A stretch of 64,000 nucleotides of DNA from Neopusillimonas maritima (lineage in GTDB: Bacteria; Pseudomonadota; Gammaproteobacteria; Burkholderiales; Burkholderiaceae_B), in NCBI RefSeq assembly GCF_003576595.1, contig NZ_NQOU01000003.1, forward strand, positions 329,195-393,194, written 5' to 3'. Shown here piece by piece: positions 47,730-59,341 of this stretch (positions are counted from its first letter, which is position 1; each line of letters opens with the position of its first letter). Below the pieces are notes generated by a model, which saw nothing but the letters and a program-made list of their open reading frames with translations, ran no database searches and was not told the origin of the DNA. The translations under genes were made by a program, and so were the position numbers.

Positions 47730-48799
47730 GCGGACCTCCTGACGGCACTCTCGCATGCATCGGCAATCATTTGCGCCGCGTTCAAAAATGCATGTTCATG
47801 CGCATGACCGGCCACAATAGCCAGCCCATCGCGTGTTTGCTCACCCAGCCATTTTGCGAGCCACTCCGGAGTGAAAGCCCCTTGCGGTTGCAGCCACCCG
47901 CCGTGACAATCGCTTAGATAACGCGCATTAGCGGTTTGATGATCATCAATGGCATGAGGTAAAGGAACAAACAAAGCTGCTACGCCGGCCGCAGCAACTT
48001 CCGCCACCGTCATCGCACCGGCACGACAAATCAACACATCAGCTTGCGCCAAAGCCTCTCCCATATCTTCAATAAACGCGACACAATTTGCTCTTATTCC
48101 ATGCGTTTCATAACTGTGCCGAACACTATCCAAATGCTGCTCACCTGATTGATGCGTCACAACAGGCCGCGCTTGCGGCGACAAAAGTGCCAGCGCGACA
48201 GGCACGACCTGATTCAACGGACGTGCGCCCAAACTTCCCCCAAGAACCAAAAGACGCAAAGGCCCTTGTCTCTGACCATACCGTTGTTGCGCCGGCAACT
48301 TGCTGATGACTTCCGAGCGGACCGGGTTGCCTACCATCAATGCACCCGGCAACGCCCCCGGAAACCCCACCAGCACTTTACGTGCCATACGAGCAAGCCA
48401 GCGATTCGCCGTGCCGGCAATCGCGTTCTGCTCATGGACCAACAGCGGAATACCCGCCAATCGGGCCATCAGCCCACCGGGGAAAGCAACATATCCGCCC
48501 ATGCCCAACACAACGTCAGGCTGAACTCTATGCAAAGCTTTGCGTGCCTGAAAGCAGGCACGAAGCAAACGAAACGGCAGCGCCAACAATGCTCCCACGC
48601 CTTTTCCACGCAAGCCCGAGAAACGCAACGGCTCCATGGGGAGACCGCGCGCGGCAACCAAACGCCCTTCCATTTTTTCTGGGTGCCCCAGCCAGACAAC
48701 ACGCCAGCCACGGCTTTGCATTTCTTCGGCAACAGCCAAACCCGGCATGATATGGCCGCCGGTACCACCTGCCATGACCAAAAGGGTTTTGGTATTCAT
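47726..48799 (-). CDS. murG: Lipid II synthase, undecaprenyl-PP-MurNAc-pentapeptide GlcNAc transferase MurG
   Basis: Peripheral GT28 enzyme converting lipid I to lipid II. The 357 residues show the three G-loops: [14 protein letters not shown] at the N-terminus, [18 protein letters not shown], and [16 protein letters not shown], then [15 protein letters not shown] for UDP-GlcNAc. Start and stop overlap ftsW and murC by 4 nt each. In Bordetella pertussis MurG has been described as a scaffold for the Mur ligases, fitting this tight arrangement. Confidence 0.97.
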   Translation of the reverse strand: MNTKTLLVMAGGTGGHIMPGLAVAEEMQSRGWRVVWLGHPEKMEGRLVAARGLPMEPLRFSGLRGKGVGALLALPFRLLRACFQARKALHRVQPDVVLGMGGYVAFPGGLMARLAGIPLLVHEQNAIAGTANRWLARMARKVLVGFPGALPGALMVGNPVRSEVISKLPAQQRYGQRQGPLRLLVLGGSLGARPLNQVVPVALALLSPQARPVVTHQSGEQHLDSVRHSYETHGIRANCVAFIEDMGEALAQADVLICRAGAMTVAEVAAAGVAALFVPLPHAIDDHQTANARYLSDCHGGWLQPQGAFTPEWLAKWLGEQTRDGLAIVAGHAHEHAFLNAAQMIADACESAVRRSA

Positions 48800-49989
48800 G
48801 TCCGTTTCCCCCTCATCATGTTGCGGTTCTCGAAATCGACACGCAGCAACAAAGCGACCGCCGCCATATTCATCACAATGCCCGATCCGCCATAGCTAAC
48901 CAGGGGTAACGTCAGGCCTTTGGTGGGTAATAAACCCACGCACACACCAATATTGATAAAGGCCTGAATGCCAAACCATAAAGCCACACCTTGAGCAACC
49001 AAACCGTTAAATACCCGCTCCATCGCGAAGGCCTGGCGCCCAATATCGAAGGCCCGCCATATCAACAGGAGAAACGCGGCGACAACCGCCACCACACCGA
49101 CAAACCCCAATTCCTCACCGATCACCGCAACGATGAAGTCGGTATGCGCCTCAGGCAAATAGTGCAATTTTTCAACACTGGCGCCGAGACCGACACCAAA
49201 CCACTCGCCACGCCCCAGCGCAATCAAGGAATGCGAAAGTTGATACGCACTACCGTAAATATTGTCTGGGTTCCAAGGATCCAAATACGCAAACAAACGT
49301 TCGCGACGCCAGGGGGCCAACCAGATCAACAACACAAAACTGGTAAGCAAAATTCCAATCAACGCTGAAAACAGGCGCCCGTTCAACCCCCCGATAAACA
49401 ACAAGCCAACCGCGATCGCAACAATAACAATGAATGCGCCCAAATCGGGTTCAAGCAGCACAGCGCTGCCGACAGCAGCCAACGCGAACGCCATAGGCAA
49501 AAAGCCTCTGGAAAAACTTTGCATATGCTCCCGCTTGCGTACCGTATACGCGGCGGCATAAAGACAAATCGCAAGTTTCATCATTTCGGAAGGCTGAAAA
49601 TTCACCGGCCCAAGGGGTAACCAGCGACGCGCGCCATTGACTTCACGGCCAATCCCCGGAATCAATACAATGACAAGAAGCAACAGGCAAAGGAGAAATA
49701 ACGGTACCGCCAATTTCTCCCATACACGCATTGGAATGCTAAAAGCGAAAATCGCCGCGATAAGGCCCAACGTAATAAAAGTGGCATGCCGGAACACAAA
49801 ATAATACCGCCCGTAGTTTGCGTAACGCGGTCCATCCGCCAAAGCAATAGAAGCGGAATAAACCATCAACAAACCGAACAGCACCAAAGACACGGCAACA
49901 ATCAACACACTCATGTCCAACAACGGCAAACGGGTGCGCCCCGGCTTAACCGCATTGATGCCACTGGTCAGTTCCGCAAATAAACTCAT
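48796..49989 (-). CDS. ftsW: SEDS peptidoglycan glycosyltransferase FtsW
   Basis: Septal glycan polymerase that works with FtsI. The 397 residues form about ten transmembrane helices. Hallmarks are [26 protein letters not shown], written here in parts as [10 protein letters not shown] and FQPSEMMK, then [17 protein letters not shown] with the periplasmic loop, and [11 protein letters not shown] near the C-terminus. It overlaps murD and murG by 4 nt each. Confidence 0.96.
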   Translation of the reverse strand: MSLFAELTSGINAVKPGRTRLPLLDMSVLIVAVSLVLFGLLMVYSASIALADGPRYANYGRYYFVFRHATFITLGLIAAIFAFSIPMRVWEKLAVPLFLLCLLLLVIVLIPGIGREVNGARRWLPLGPVNFQPSEMMKLAICLYAAAYTVRKREHMQSFSRGFLPMAFALAAVGSAVLLEPDLGAFIVIVAIAVGLLFIGGLNGRLFSALIGILLTSFVLLIWLAPWRRERLFAYLDPWNPDNIYGSAYQLSHSLIALGRGEWFGVGLGASVEKLHYLPEAHTDFIVAVIGEELGFVGVVAVVAAFLLLIWRAFDIGRQAFAMERVFNGLVAQGVALWFGIQAFINIGVCVGLLPTKGLTLPLVSYGGSGIVMNMAAVALLLRVDFENRNMMRGKRT

Positions 49990-51521
49990 GCCACCTCCCC
50001 GTGATCCAGCGCCAGTGAATTCACTGCATCAATGAACGCCTGGGCACGATGCGCATAATTCCTGAACATATCCATACTTGCACACGCAGGCGACAGCACG
50101 ACTGCCTGCCCCGGTCTGGCCATAGACATTGCACGGGTCACTGCTGAGTCCATATCCGGTGCGCGCTCAACGGGCATATCCATGCCCTTGAGCGACGCTT
50201 GAATGAGTCCGGCATCGTGACCAATTAACACCACACCCACTGCATGACGGGAAACCGCCTTCGCCAGCAAAGAGAAGTCTTGCCCTTTACCCAAGCCACC
50301 GGCAATCAATACAACCGGCTGCCCCAAGCCTTCAAGCGCCGCCACAGTTGCACCAACGTTAGTTCCCTTGCTGTCGTTAATGAAATCAACACCGGCAATC
50401 GAACGAACAAACTCTGTGCGATTAGGCTCACCGGCATAATCACGTACCGCATGCAACAGTGGGGCCCAAGGCAGATCTACCGCGCGGGCCAGTAACAGCG
50501 CCGCAAGCGCATTCATCGCATTGTGGCGCCCACGCACACGCAACGCATCACTGGGCATAAGCTGCACAACGCGACCCGATTTTCGTACCGGCTTCTCGGT
50601 TTCCTTACGACGACGCACAGATTGAGGGATATCAAAATCATCTGGCTCGGCAGCCAACAACCAACTCACGCCCTGCTCAACATCCAGCCCCAGGTCACCA
50701 ATAAAACGAGGGCGACCTGAACCAAAACTGCGTACCGATAATGCGCCGAGTTCGTCTACCATTTTGCTCACGGTGTCATCATCGCGATTAACAACAGCTA
50801 TATCGGCCCACTGCAAAAGCCTGGCCTTCGCCTGTGTATACGCCTGAATTGAACCGTGCCAATCCAGATGATCTTGCGAAATATTCAAAACCACTGCTGC
50901 ATCGGGACGCAAACTATGGGTTGAAACCAACTGAAAACTGGACAGCTCCAATACCCACACTTCGGGCAACTCTCCAGCATCCAGGGCTGCCGTTAACGCA
51001 GCAAGAGCGGCAGGACTGATATTACCGGCGGCTACCGCCGACAATCCGCACCCCTGCATCAAATGGCGCGTCATCGCGGTAACCGTTGTTTTCCCGTTTG
51101 TCCCTGTGACGGCCAGTACCCGAGGCGCATAACCCTGTTCACTCATATCACGCAAGGCGCGCGCAAACAGCTCAATTTCACTAATGACTTCAATGTCCTG
51201 CTGATGCACCTTGGCAAGGAACTCCGCCACGCCCGGTGAACCCGGTTCCAAGCCAGGACTGATCACAACACTGGCGACCAAATCCAGACTAGCTTGACTT
51301 AAAGCATTCGCTCCGAAGCAAAACTCTATGTTTGATGCATCTACTGCTTCCTTCAGTCGGCTCCAGCCGGGTGGATCGTCGCGCGTATCTACGACCCGCA
51401 ACGGCACACCCGCGCGCGCGCACCATAGTGCTGCGGCCAAGCCGGTTTCACCCAGTCCCAGAATCAGAACCGTGCGATCAGTTAACAAAGAAGGGAAGCG
51501 ATATTCCACCAAACTGCTCAC
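49986..51521 (-). CDS. murD: UDP-N-acetylmuramoylalanine--D-glutamate ligase MurD
   Basis: Adds D-Glu to UDP-MurNAc-L-Ala. The start is taken as GTG 51521, which overlaps the mraY stop (GTGA) and gives 511 residues; a TTG at 51605 would run 84 nt into mraY. Motifs are [17 protein letters not shown], the ATP loop [43 protein letters not shown] and [16 protein letters not shown]. Length is above E. coli MurD (438) owing to extra segments in the middle and at the N-terminus. Confidence 0.93.
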   Translation of the reverse strand: MSSLVEYRFPSLLTDRTVLILGLGETGLAAALWCARAGVPLRVVDTRDDPPGWSRLKEAVDASNIEFCFGANALSQASLDLVASVVISPGLEPGSPGVAEFLAKVHQQDIEVISEIELFARALRDMSEQGYAPRVLAVTGTNGKTTVTAMTRHLMQGCGLSAVAAGNISPAALAALTAALDAGELPEVWVLELSSFQLVSTHSLRPDAAVVLNISQDHLDWHGSIQAYTQAKARLLQWADIAVVNRDDDTVSKMVDELGALSVRSFGSGRPRFIGDLGLDVEQGVSWLLAAEPDDFDIPQSVRRRKETEKPVRKSGRVVQLMPSDALRVRGRHNAMNALAALLLARAVDLPWAPLLHAVRDYAGEPNRTEFVRSIAGVDFINDSKGTNVGATVAALEGLGQPVVLIAGGLGKGQDFSLLAKAVSRHAVGVVLIGHDAGLIQASLKGMDMPVERAPDMDSAVTRAMSMARPGQAVVLSPACASMDMFRNYAHRAQAFIDAVNSLALDHGEVA

Positions 51522-52690
51522 CGTAGTTTCAAGGTTGCCAATCCCACCAGCACTAACATCATGCTGATAATCCAAAAGCGAACGACCACCTGTGTTTCTT
51601 TCCAACCACCCACTTCAAAATGATGGTGCAAAGGCGCCATACGAAATATTCGTCGTCCTTCGCCATAACGCCGCTTCGTGTACTTGAAGTACGCCACCTG
51701 CATCATGACCGACAAGGTTTCCACGACGAAAACGCCGCCCATGATGAACAGCACAATTTCCTGTCGCACAATCACGGCAATGGTTCCCAACGCGCCACCC
51801 AAAGCCAACGCCCCCACGTCGCCCATAAAGACCTGAGCGGGATAGGTGTTGAACCATAAAAAGGCCAGCCCCGCACCCGCGATCGCGGCGCATAACACCA
51901 TAAGCTCGGAAGCCCCGGGAATATAGGGAAATAAAAGATACTTGGAATAATCGACCCTGCCGACAACGTAAGCAAAAATCCCCAATGCGCTGCCCACCAT
52001 GACGGTTGGCATAATGGCCAAACCATCCAGGCCGTCAGTCAGGTTAACGGCGTTGCTGGAACCCACAATGACAAACCAGGTCAGCGCAACAAATCCAAAT
52101 ACGCCCAAGGGGTAACTGACACTCTTGAAAAACGGCACAATCAAGTCGGCCCTTTCCGGCAAGGCCATCGTAAAACCGCTTGAAACCCAGTTGGTAAATA
52201 ACGGCCATAGGTCGGCGTTAGCCGGTGCAGACACTGCAAATGCCAAATAAACCGCAGCCACAATACCAATTAACGCCTGCCAGAAAAATTTGTGACGCGA
52301 TTTCATGCCTTCCGGATCACGATGCACGACTTTCCGATAATCATCGACCCAACCAATCCAGCCAAAACCAAAAGTAACCAGCAGCACAACCCAAACGAAA
52401 CGATTGGTCCAATCAGCCCATAACAATGTGCTGACGGCGATAGAGATAAGAATCAGCGCTCCACCCATTGTGGGCGTACCTGTTTTTACCAAGTGAGTTT
52501 GAGGACCATAGCTACGCACGGCCTGGCCGATTTTCAATGCCGTCAATCTGCGAATAACGGCCGGCCCCGCGACTAATCCAATCAGTAATGCTGTTGCGCA
52601 TGCCAGCACGGCGCGCAACGTAATATATTCAAAAACAGCAAAAGCACGAACATGCTCTTCAGACAACCACCGCGCCAATTCAAGCAACAT
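51518..52690 (-). CDS. mraY: Phospho-N-acetylmuramoyl-pentapeptide transferase MraY
   Basis: Integral membrane enzyme that makes lipid I from UDP-MurNAc-pentapeptide. The 390 residues start MLLELARWL, with a G7 tract 6 nt upstream of the ATG; an in-frame ATG at 52705 is possible. Catalytic motifs are GWVDDYRK (Asp pair), [10 protein letters not shown] and the cytoplasmic MAPLHHHFE loop. About ten transmembrane segments are visible. Its start lies within the last 11 nt of the murE/murF gene. Confidence 0.95.
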   Translation of the reverse strand: MLLELARWLSEEHVRAFAVFEYITLRAVLACATALLIGLVAGPAVIRRLTALKIGQAVRSYGPQTHLVKTGTPTMGGALILISIAVSTLLWADWTNRFVWVVLLVTFGFGWIGWVDDYRKVVHRDPEGMKSRHKFFWQALIGIVAAVYLAFAVSAPANADLWPLFTNWVSSGFTMALPERADLIVPFFKSVSYPLGVFGFVALTWFVIVGSSNAVNLTDGLDGLAIMPTVMVGSALGIFAYVVGRVDYSKYLLFPYIPGASELMVLCAAIAGAGLAFLWFNTYPAQVFMGDVGALALGGALGTIAVIVRQEIVLFIMGGVFVVETLSVMMQVAYFKYTKRRYGEGRRIFRMAPLHHHFEVGGWKETQVVVRFWIISMMLVLVGLATLKLR

Positions 52691-55475
52691 GGTGTGCCCC
52701 CCCATTCAATGATTGTTTTTGTTTCATGGCATGAACAACGCGCTCCATCTTGCTGCTGCGCGAACCTTTTACTAAAACATGGGCCGGCGTCAAATTGCTT
52801 AACGCCGAGAGCAACGCATCAATATCAGCAAAAGAGTGCGCCCCATCGCCAAACGCGACAGCGCAGTCTTTGGCTGCGGCACCGAGTGTGAGCAAAACAT
52901 CAATACCTTGCTCACGTGCATAACGACCCACTTCGGCATGCATTTGAGGCCCTTGCTCGCCAACCTCAGCCATAGCGCCCAACACAAGCACTTTGCGCCC
53001 CGCCAACTCGGCCAGCACTTCAATTGCCGCCCGCACAGAGTCGGGGTTCGCGTTATAAGTATCATCGATCAGTTGATAACCATCCTGTTGCGGGTAAAAC
53101 TGCATACGGCCCGCAACGGGGTTAAACCGCTCCAGCCCCCCCACAATCGCGTCAAACGGCACTCCTGCAGCCACTGCGCACGCTGTCGCGGCCAGTGCGT
53201 TGCGCAAGTTATGTAACCCTGCCGCATTCAAGCACACAAGCGACTCCCCAACAGGGGTTTTCAGCTCGAAAACTGTTTGACTGGGCTTTGCCTGAATATA
53301 TTCAGCCCCTACATCCATGCCTTCTGCCGAGCCAAATAAAACGCATCGACGTGCATCCGATAACTTTTTCCAAAGCTCCGTATACTCATCATCTCCGGGA
53401 AACACCGCCACGCCCTCCGGCGACAGCATCTGCAGTACTGATCCGTTCTCGCGGGCCACCGCTTCAACCGTATGCATGAATTCTTGGTGTTCTCGTTGAG
53501 CGTTGTTTACCAAGCCAACAGTTGGCGACGCCATACCGGCCAACAAGCGGATTTCCCCTGGATGGTTCATCCCTAACTCCAGCACGGCGATACGATGCTG
53601 GTGACGCAAACGCAAAAGCGTTAGCGGCACGCCCAAATCGTTATTGAAATTGCCCTCAGTAGAGAGCATTTTGTCGCCCTGCCAGGCCCGAAAGATAGAG
53701 GCAATCATCTCTTTAGTAGTGGTTTTGCCATTGCTACCGGTGACGGCCACGAGCGGTATATCGAAACGCTTGCGCCAGACACGCCCCAGCGTTTGCAAAG
53801 CCTGGCGCGTATCGCCCAACGCAATTTGCGTTAGCGCACATGACTTAACACGGCTTTCAACAATGGCTGCAATCGCATTTGCCTCAAGTGCGGTGTCTAG
53901 ATAGTGATGTCCATCGAACCGATCGCCTTTCAACGCAATAAATACTTGATCGCTTGCCAGCGTACGGGTATCCGTGCTTAACGTCGGCTCAGTCACCAAT
54001 AAGAGTGCTGCTCGAGCCCACTCACGATCATCAAAAGGCAATCTTTCGCCATGAATCTCTTGATACGTTTCATGACCTTTCCCAGCAAGAAGCACCACGT
54101 CTTCCGCTGCAGCAGACCATACTGTTTGCAGAATCGCTTCCGAGCGATCCACAACAATTTGATAATCCAGGCCAGACAAGCCAACCACAATATCTTCAAG
54201 AATCGCTTGCGGGGACTCACCGCGAGGATTATCGCTGGTCAAGACAACCCTATCGGCCAAACGCCCGGCAATTTCTCCCATCATTTCACGCTTGCCGCGG
54301 TCTCGGTTACCGCCACAACCAAACACACAATGCAAACGACCACCGCGCGCCTCGGCCAAACCGCGAAGCGCTTCTAACGCGCGCTCCAACGCATCCGGCG
54401 TATGTGCGTAATCCACAACAACCATCGGCTGCCTGACAGGCTCAACACTGCCGCCAATAGATTCAACGACGTCCATCCGCCCAGGTACCGAAGTCAGTTG
54501 CCCCAATGCACGCCCAACTTTTACAACCGACCAGCCCAGAAAATGCAGCACCCCTGCGACCAACAACAAATTCGACACGGTATGCTGACCAACCAGGCGT
54601 GTCACAATTTGGGCCGCTCCATCAGGCAATTCCAAATTAAAAACCAACCCATGTGATCCGGCATGAATCTCGCCCGCACGTACCGCGGCTCCTTCATATA
54701 CACCCGTGGAATAGCCAAGCACCTGAATGCCACGGTGGGCGGCAGCAGGCACCTTTCGACCTACGACATCGTCGAAGTTTGTTACGACCTGCCGGACAGA
54801 CTGTCTATTAAACAGTGTTAGTTTTGCCGTTTCATATTTATCCAACGAGCCATGGTAATCAAGATGATCGTGGCTAAGATTTGTGAACCCGGCGATCGTA
54901 ATCTCCACGCCGTCGAGACGACCTTGATCAAGACCAATCGACGACGCCTCAAGCGCCACCGATCGCGCACCGGAGCGATAAATCGTCGCCAACGCCTGAT
55001 GCACTGACAACACATCAGGCGTAGTTAACCGTCCTTCAAGTAACGTACCGTCCGGCAAGGCAACCCCAAGCGTTCCGATTGTCCCGCATGGAATCCCCGC
55101 ATCGTTCAAAGCTTGAGCAATCCAATGCACAGTTGACGTTTTACCGTTCGTGCCCGTAATTGCAATAACCGACATCATCATTGAGACACGGCCGTACCAT
55201 TCGTGTGCAACCTGCCCCAATAACTGTCGCAGCGACTCAACCTCAAGCACCGGCACCGATATCGAAGCAGCGACACCGATACCCGACAAGGGCTCAGTCA
55301 CAACAGCCGACGCACCCTTAGCCACCGCTTGCGCGATATAGTCTCGACCATCACCCTCATAACCCGGGCAAGCAAAGAACACATCGCCAGAGCTTACCTG
55401 GCGTGAATCAAGGCACAAGTCAGACTGAGGATCGACGTGCTCTTTTAACCAATTCAAGACTTGATTTGCAGTCAT
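52680..55475 (-). CDS. murE-murF: Fused MurE-MurF: UDP-MurNAc-tripeptide synthetase / UDP-MurNAc-pentapeptide synthetase
   Basis: One 931-residue ORF carries two Mur ligases. The MurE part (about 1-490) has ITGTNGKTS (106-114), SHDHLDYHG (201-209) and DNPR at 415-418, the motif tied to meso-diaminopimelate. The MurF part (about 495-931) begins at [20 protein letters not shown], has its ATP loop GSNGKTTT (580-587), and then [10 protein letters not shown] and [10 protein letters not shown]. MurF's usual first 20-25 residues are missing or merged at the junction. The reading frame is open throughout. Such a fusion is known in Bordetella pertussis. It overlaps ftsI by 4 nt and mraY by 11 nt. Confidence 0.97.
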   Translation of the reverse strand: MTANQVLNWLKEHVDPQSDLCLDSRQVSSGDVFFACPGYEGDGRDYIAQAVAKGASAVVTEPLSGIGVAASISVPVLEVESLRQLLGQVAHEWYGRVSMMMSVIAITGTNGKTSTVHWIAQALNDAGIPCGTIGTLGVALPDGTLLEGRLTTPDVLSVHQALATIYRSGARSVALEASSIGLDQGRLDGVEITIAGFTNLSHDHLDYHGSLDKYETAKLTLFNRQSVRQVVTNFDDVVGRKVPAAAHRGIQVLGYSTGVYEGAAVRAGEIHAGSHGLVFNLELPDGAAQIVTRLVGQHTVSNLLLVAGVLHFLGWSVVKVGRALGQLTSVPGRMDVVESIGGSVEPVRQPMVVVDYAHTPDALERALEALRGLAEARGGRLHCVFGCGGNRDRGKREMMGEIAGRLADRVVLTSDNPRGESPQAILEDIVVGLSGLDYQIVVDRSEAILQTVWSAAAEDVVLLAGKGHETYQEIHGERLPFDDREWARAALLLVTEPTLSTDTRTLASDQVFIALKGDRFDGHHYLDTALEANAIAAIVESRVKSCALTQIALGDTRQALQTLGRVWRKRFDIPLVAVTGSNGKTTTKEMIASIFRAWQGDKMLSTEGNFNNDLGVPLTLLRLRHQHRIAVLELGMNHPGEIRLLAGMASPTVGLVNNAQREHQEFMHTVEAVARENGSVLQMLSPEGVAVFPGDDEYTELWKKLSDARRCVLFGSAEGMDVGAEYIQAKPSQTVFELKTPVGESLVCLNAAGLHNLRNALAATACAVAAGVPFDAIVGGLERFNPVAGRMQFYPQQDGYQLIDDTYNANPDSVRAAIEVLAELAGRKVLVLGAMAEVGEQGPQMHAEVGRYAREQGIDVLLTLGAAAKDCAVAFGDGAHSFADIDALLSALSNLTPAHVLVKGSRSSKMERVVHAMKQKQSLNGGAHHVA

Positions 55476-57208
55476 CGTGGCACCCCGTCATCCGGCCCGG
55501 CCGCTAATACTGGCTCCAGTGGCGCATCGGGCTGAACCCCCAAACGACGCAAGCTGCTGGCGACCACTTCAGAAAATACCGGTGCCGCCACGCGACCACC
55601 GTAGTACACGCCCGCATGGGGCTCATCAATGGAAATTGCCACGACAATCCTCGGATCCGAAACAGGAGCGAATCCGACAAAGGAGCTGCGATATTGTTTC
55701 GTGCTGTACTTCCCGTTCACCAACTTTCTGGCTGTTCCACTTTTTCCCGCAACGCGATACGCTTGAACTTGGGCCAATGTCGCGCCGTCACGGCCCGCTG
55801 CCTCATCAAGCATTGCACGCACAGTCGATGCTACCTTAGGAGAGAAAACCTGCACACTTGTGGGCTTTCCCTGACGACGTACCAGCGTCAGGGAAACCAT
55901 ATCACCATCACGCGCAAACGCAGTGTAAGCATGTGCGACCTGAAGTAAGGAAGCCGACAAACCATAGCCGTACGCCATGGTTGCACGCTCAATGGGACGC
56001 CAACGCTCCCAAGGACGCAAACGCCCTTCCGCAACACCAGGAAAATTGGCATTAGGCGCACGCCCAAAACCAAGCTCAGTAAACTTTGTCCACATTTCCT
56101 GCGACGTCAGGCGCTCGGAAATCATGGTCATACCTATATTGCTTGAACGACGCAGAATTCCGCCGACATCGACAACGCCATTACGCGATACGTCAGAAAT
56201 CACAGCGCCCTGATAGCGGTACTTACCGTTACCCGTGTCGAACTTAGTATCGGGCCGCACCCGACCGAGATCCAAAGCCAATGCCACTGTAAACGGCTTC
56301 ATGATTGATCCGGGTTCGAAAGTATCGACCATCGCCCTGTTTCGCAGGGCTTTACCCTGTCGATTGGCGCCCTCGTTGGGATCGTAGGTGGGCAAATTGG
56401 CCAATGCCAGAATTTCCCCGGTTTTCACATCAATAACGACGCCTGCAGCCGCGGCAGCCTTATTTTTGATCCGTGCATTCTCCAAGGCGGAGAACAAATC
56501 GTACTGCACACCCGCGTCAATCGACAGGTACAAATCTTTACCATGAACCGGCGGGATGGCCGCCTGCACATCCTCAACCACGCGACCCAAACGGTCTCGA
56601 ATAACACGCCGGGTACCGGGTTCTCCCGACAACAAATGATCAAATGCCAGCTCAACACCCTCAATACCACGATCTTCAATATTGGTGAAACCGACTATAT
56701 GGGCCGTCATTCCACCTTCGGGGTAGAAGCGACGCACCTCTGCTTGCTGATGGATACCAGGTATCTTCAACTTGGCGATTTTCTGCGCCGTCTCAACCGA
56801 AACCTGCCGCTTGATATAAACGAAATTGCGGCTTAGGTTCACGAGCCGGGCACGAATATCCTCAAGCGACATCTCTAGCAAACGCGCCAATTCACCCAAC
56901 TGTTCAGGCGTTGCTTTTTGCGCATCCTCGGGCACCGTCCAGATAGCGCGGGCCGGCACACTGGAAGCCAAAACCACTTGACCGGTACGGTCGAATATTT
57001 TGCCTCTGGTTGCGGGCAGTACCAATGTTTTCTCGTAACGCAGCTCCCCTTGCTGCTGCAGAAAATCGTTTGACAACCCCTGCAAGTACAACGCTTTTGC
57101 CACAATTGCCAGGAACCCGAGCAGCATCAACACCAATACAAGACGTGAACGCCATAACGGCATTTGAATGTTAAGTACGGGGCTATCATGGAAACGAAAA
57201 CGCTTCAT
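55472..57208 (-). CDS. ftsI: Penicillin-binding protein 3 / septal transpeptidase FtsI
   Basis: Class B PBP that cross-links septal peptidoglycan with FtsW. The 578 residues have a transmembrane helix at about 20-42, a PBP dimer domain (RGKIFDRTGQVVLASS, 68-83), and a transpeptidase domain with SIMK at 301-304 (active Ser301), SSN at 355-357 and KSGT at 489-492. The ATG overlaps the ftsL stop, and its Shine-Dalgarno element is a G7 tract inside ftsL (57223-57229). Confidence 0.96.
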   Translation of the reverse strand: MKRFRFHDSPVLNIQMPLWRSRLVLVLMLLGFLAIVAKALYLQGLSNDFLQQQGELRYEKTLVLPATRGKIFDRTGQVVLASSVPARAIWTVPEDAQKATPEQLGELARLLEMSLEDIRARLVNLSRNFVYIKRQVSVETAQKIAKLKIPGIHQQAEVRRFYPEGGMTAHIVGFTNIEDRGIEGVELAFDHLLSGEPGTRRVIRDRLGRVVEDVQAAIPPVHGKDLYLSIDAGVQYDLFSALENARIKNKAAAAAGVVIDVKTGEILALANLPTYDPNEGANRQGKALRNRAMVDTFEPGSIMKPFTVALALDLGRVRPDTKFDTGNGKYRYQGAVISDVSRNGVVDVGGILRRSSNIGMTMISERLTSQEMWTKFTELGFGRAPNANFPGVAEGRLRPWERWRPIERATMAYGYGLSASLLQVAHAYTAFARDGDMVSLTLVRRQGKPTSVQVFSPKVASTVRAMLDEAAGRDGATLAQVQAYRVAGKSGTARKLVNGKYSTKQYRSSFVGFAPVSDPRIVVAISIDEPHAGVYYGGRVAAPVFSEVVASSLRRLGVQPDAPLEPVLAAGPDDGVPR

Positions 57209-57513
57209 TGCTCCCCCCCTTGCATCACTGCCGCCGGACCCGACACGATTTGCCCATTTTTCATGTAAACGGTCTGGGCGGGCGTTGGCACCACCATTTT
57301 CAATTCTTGACGCGCAATCTGATCGACACGCGCATTACGCGCCAACTCAGCCCGCTCAAGCTGCAATCGACGCCACTCGACGTCCAGCTCCTGAGTCTTG
57401 GCCGCCATACGCTCTGAGGAAACAAATAACAAACGCGACTGATAACGCGCCGTTACAAGTGACAACGCCGACAACATTAGGACGCACGCAAAAACCAGGC
57501 ATAGACGGCTCAT
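57205..57513 (-). CDS. ftsL: Cell division protein FtsL
   Basis: Small bitopic divisome protein that pairs with FtsB and FtsQ. The 102 residues have an N-terminal transmembrane helix (about 3-22) and a coiled coil (about 30-75, heptads with Leu and Glu), then a short tail. The identity rests on size, topology and position between rsmH and ftsI, as the family is poorly conserved. It overlaps both neighbours by 4 nt. The tail codons for Gly-Gly-Glu supply the G7 tract used by ftsI. Confidence 0.9.
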   Translation of the reverse strand: MSRLCLVFACVLMLSALSLVTARYQSRLLFVSSERMAAKTQELDVEWRRLQLERAELARNARVDQIARQELKMVVPTPAQTVYMKNGQIVSGPAAVMQGGEQ

Positions 57514-58589
57514 CGCTGCCTCCTGCCCGTTTTTGCTGGTTTACCGGAAACCGCTCCCAACGGGAGCCCCCGCACGAAAGAGGCCCCACCCCCTGACGGC
57601 AGCGGCGTCGAAGTGCGTTCCGCCGCACGCAACACCGCTGAACGGGCACGAGAGTTTGCCTCGACGTCTGCTTGCCCCGGCAATACCTTACCCAACGAGC
57701 GCAACAGTGGCTTGGGCATATCTTTCTCGGGGATGGGCAGCCGGGCCGTCGCTTCCGCCGGACGTGAAGCGGCCGCGATGCACTGCTTCACCATCCGATC
57801 TTCCAGAGAATGAAAGCTGATCACGGCCAGGCGCCCTCCGGGATTCAACAGCGTTAAAACTGCCTCGAGGGCGCGCGCGAGCTCCTCGAGCTCTTCATTG
57901 ATGTAAATCCGTATAGCCTGAAAGGTGCGAGTGGCCGGATGTTGGCCCTTTTCGCGCGTGCGGACGACACTGGCGACGAGCTCGGCGAGGTCGAGCGTTG
58001 TGCACAGCGGCCTGGATTCGCGGCGAGCAATAACCGCCTTTGCAATCTGGAGAGCAAACCGTTCTTCGCCATATTTCGCTATGACCTCCCTAATTTCATC
58101 AACACTGGCTTGCGCCAGCCATTGCGCAGCGGTTAAACCCCTGCTGGTGTCCATGCGCATGTCGAGCGGACCATCGCGCATAAAAGAAAAACCTCGTTGA
58201 GCCTCATCGATTTGCGGAGATGACACCCCCAAATCAAGCATCACCCCATCGATATGCTCAACACCCAAATCAGCCAAGGCCTGCGCCATTCCGGCAAACC
58301 CTTGGTGCATAACCTTGACGCGGGCATCTTGCGCTTGCAGCGCATACGCCGCGGAAATGGCCTGAGGATCCTTATCAAAAACCACCAAAGTGGCCTTCGG
58401 GCCTAATTTCGACAAGAGCAAGCGGCTATGCCCACCACGACCAAATGTGCCGTCGACAAACACTCCATTCAAATTTGGCTCTGACGCCTCGGGAACAGAT
58501 TTGCGACGAACCCTAACGCCAAAAGACGGATCAACGAGGGCATTAACCGTGGGTTCAAGAAGCACGGGGAGGTGGGATTTTTCCATCAT
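57510..58589 (-). CDS. rsmH: 16S rRNA (cytosine1402-N4)-methyltransferase RsmH
   Basis: Also MraW; methylates C1402 in the ribosomal P site. From ATG 58589 it has 359 residues beginning [18 protein letters not shown]. The SAM motif is [10 protein letters not shown], with [19 protein letters not shown], then [17 protein letters not shown] and [14 protein letters not shown] 30-codon upstream extension in the same frame overlaps mraZ and is unlikely. An insertion of about 25 residues before VDGTFGRGG ([15 protein letters not shown]) lengthens it relative to E. coli (313). Confidence 0.94.
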   Translation of the reverse strand: MMEKSHLPVLLEPTVNALVDPSFGVRVRRKSVPEASEPNLNGVFVDGTFGRGGHSRLLLSKLGPKATLVVFDKDPQAISAAYALQAQDARVKVMHQGFAGMAQALADLGVEHIDGVMLDLGVSSPQIDEAQRGFSFMRDGPLDMRMDTSRGLTAAQWLAQASVDEIREVIAKYGEERFALQIAKAVIARRESRPLCTTLDLAELVASVVRTREKGQHPATRTFQAIRIYINEELEELARALEAVLTLLNPGGRLAVISFHSLEDRMVKQCIAAASRPAEATARLPIPEKDMPKPLLRSLGKVLPGQADVEANSRARSAVLRAAERTSTPLPSGGGASFVRGLPLGAVSGKPAKTGRRQR

Positions 58590-58594
58590 CGCAC

Positions 58595-59023
58595 TCAGAA
58601 CGAAAAATTCTCGAGTGCATCCGACATGCCCTTGGACAAGTCTTCCGCTTCCCGGCGCGCCCACTCGGCGGCATCCCACAATTCGAAGTGACTCCCCATC
58701 CCCAACAGCATGACCTCCCGAGCCAGTCCGGCCGCCTGACGTAATTCAGGCGACACGAGAATACGTCCCGAACCGTCCATATCGACATCGAGTGCATTAC
58801 CCAGCAATAGGCGCTGCAAAGGACGCGCAGACATGGGGAATCGTGCAATTTGCTCGCGTCGATCTTCCCAGACGGAGCGGGGATAAACCAGCAAACAACC
58901 GTCAGGATGCCGCGTAAGGGTTAAACGCCCCTGATCGGCCGATGTCAGCGCGTCACGATGCCGGGTGGGTATGGTGACCCTCCCTTTCGCATCGAGCGTG
59001 AGTGCGCTGCAACCTTGAAACAC
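58595..59023 (-). CDS. mraZ: Transcriptional regulator MraZ
   Basis: AbrB-fold DNA-binding protein that represses its own dcw operon in E. coli and binds repeated GTGGG-type boxes. The 142 residues hold two SpoVT-AbrB-like half domains, each with the family signature ([17 protein letters not shown] at 10-26 and [15 protein letters not shown] at about 79-93). The start is GTG 59023, 7 nt after a GTGGGG that doubles as ribosome site and MraZ box. First gene of the cluster. Confidence 0.96.
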   Translation of the reverse strand: MFQGCSALTLDAKGRVTIPTRHRDALTSADQGRLTLTRHPDGCLLVYPRSVWEDRREQIARFPMSARPLQRLLLGNALDVDMDGSGRILVSPELRQAAGLAREVMLLGMGSHFELWDAAEWARREAEDLSKGMSDALENFSF

Positions 59024-59029
59024 TTTTTA

Positions 59030-59065
59030 CCCCACTTTTTTGCACTTTTTCCTACTTTTCCCCAC
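59030..59065 (-). promoter_or_regulatory. MraZ operator: four boxes at 10-bp spacing
   Basis: On the minus strand the boxes read GTGGG (59065-59061), GTAGG (59055-59051), GTGCA (59045-59041) and GTGGG (59035-59031), each separated by an A-rich 5-mer. Spacing is exactly 10 bp, one helical turn. Boxes 1 and 4 are perfect and 2 and 3 degenerate. Box 1 overlaps the last two bases of the -10 and box 4 the ribosome site of mraZ. Function is inferred from MraZ operators studied in E. coli and Mycoplasma. Confidence 0.85.
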
Positions 59066-59092
59066 TCTAAGGCATCAGTTAAACCGGGTCAA
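59064..59092 (-). promoter_or_regulatory. Promoter of the dcw cluster (Pmra)
   Basis: Minus strand: -35 TTGACC (59092-59087), 17-bp spacer, -10 TAGAGT (59069-59064). The expected start of transcription, about 7 nt on, falls inside the MraZ boxes, so bound MraZ should block initiation. Confidence 0.75.
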
Positions 59093-59341
59093 GCGCTAAA
59101 TCGCATTTTTTTCAATGACAACAAGTACTTACAAACGAACTAACCAAACTTTTAAAAAAATTTGTGTCAATAAATCAATATGTTGCAAAAACAACTGGAA
59201 GTGCTTTATTCAATAGCAGACCCACTTCGGCGCGCCAGCGCGTTACAACAAAAAAATAGTGAGGCTTGCGTGCAGGTTCATTCGCCACACGCTGGGAAAA
59301 CCATCAAATCCAGGGGGATCGCACGAAGGGGGAACCGCACG
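59093..59341. other. Gene-free stretch between mraZ control region and rnpB terminator
   Basis: About 250 bp, AT-rich near 59100-59180. Short ORFs on both strands run into rnpB and show no protein-like features or ribosome sites. I see no RNA gene or repeat here. Confidence 0.6.

Noticed and set aside
48149..48895. 248-codon plus-strand ORF across murG
   Set aside because: Antisense shadow of murG and ftsW, with Gln/Arg/His-rich translation typical of wrong frames.
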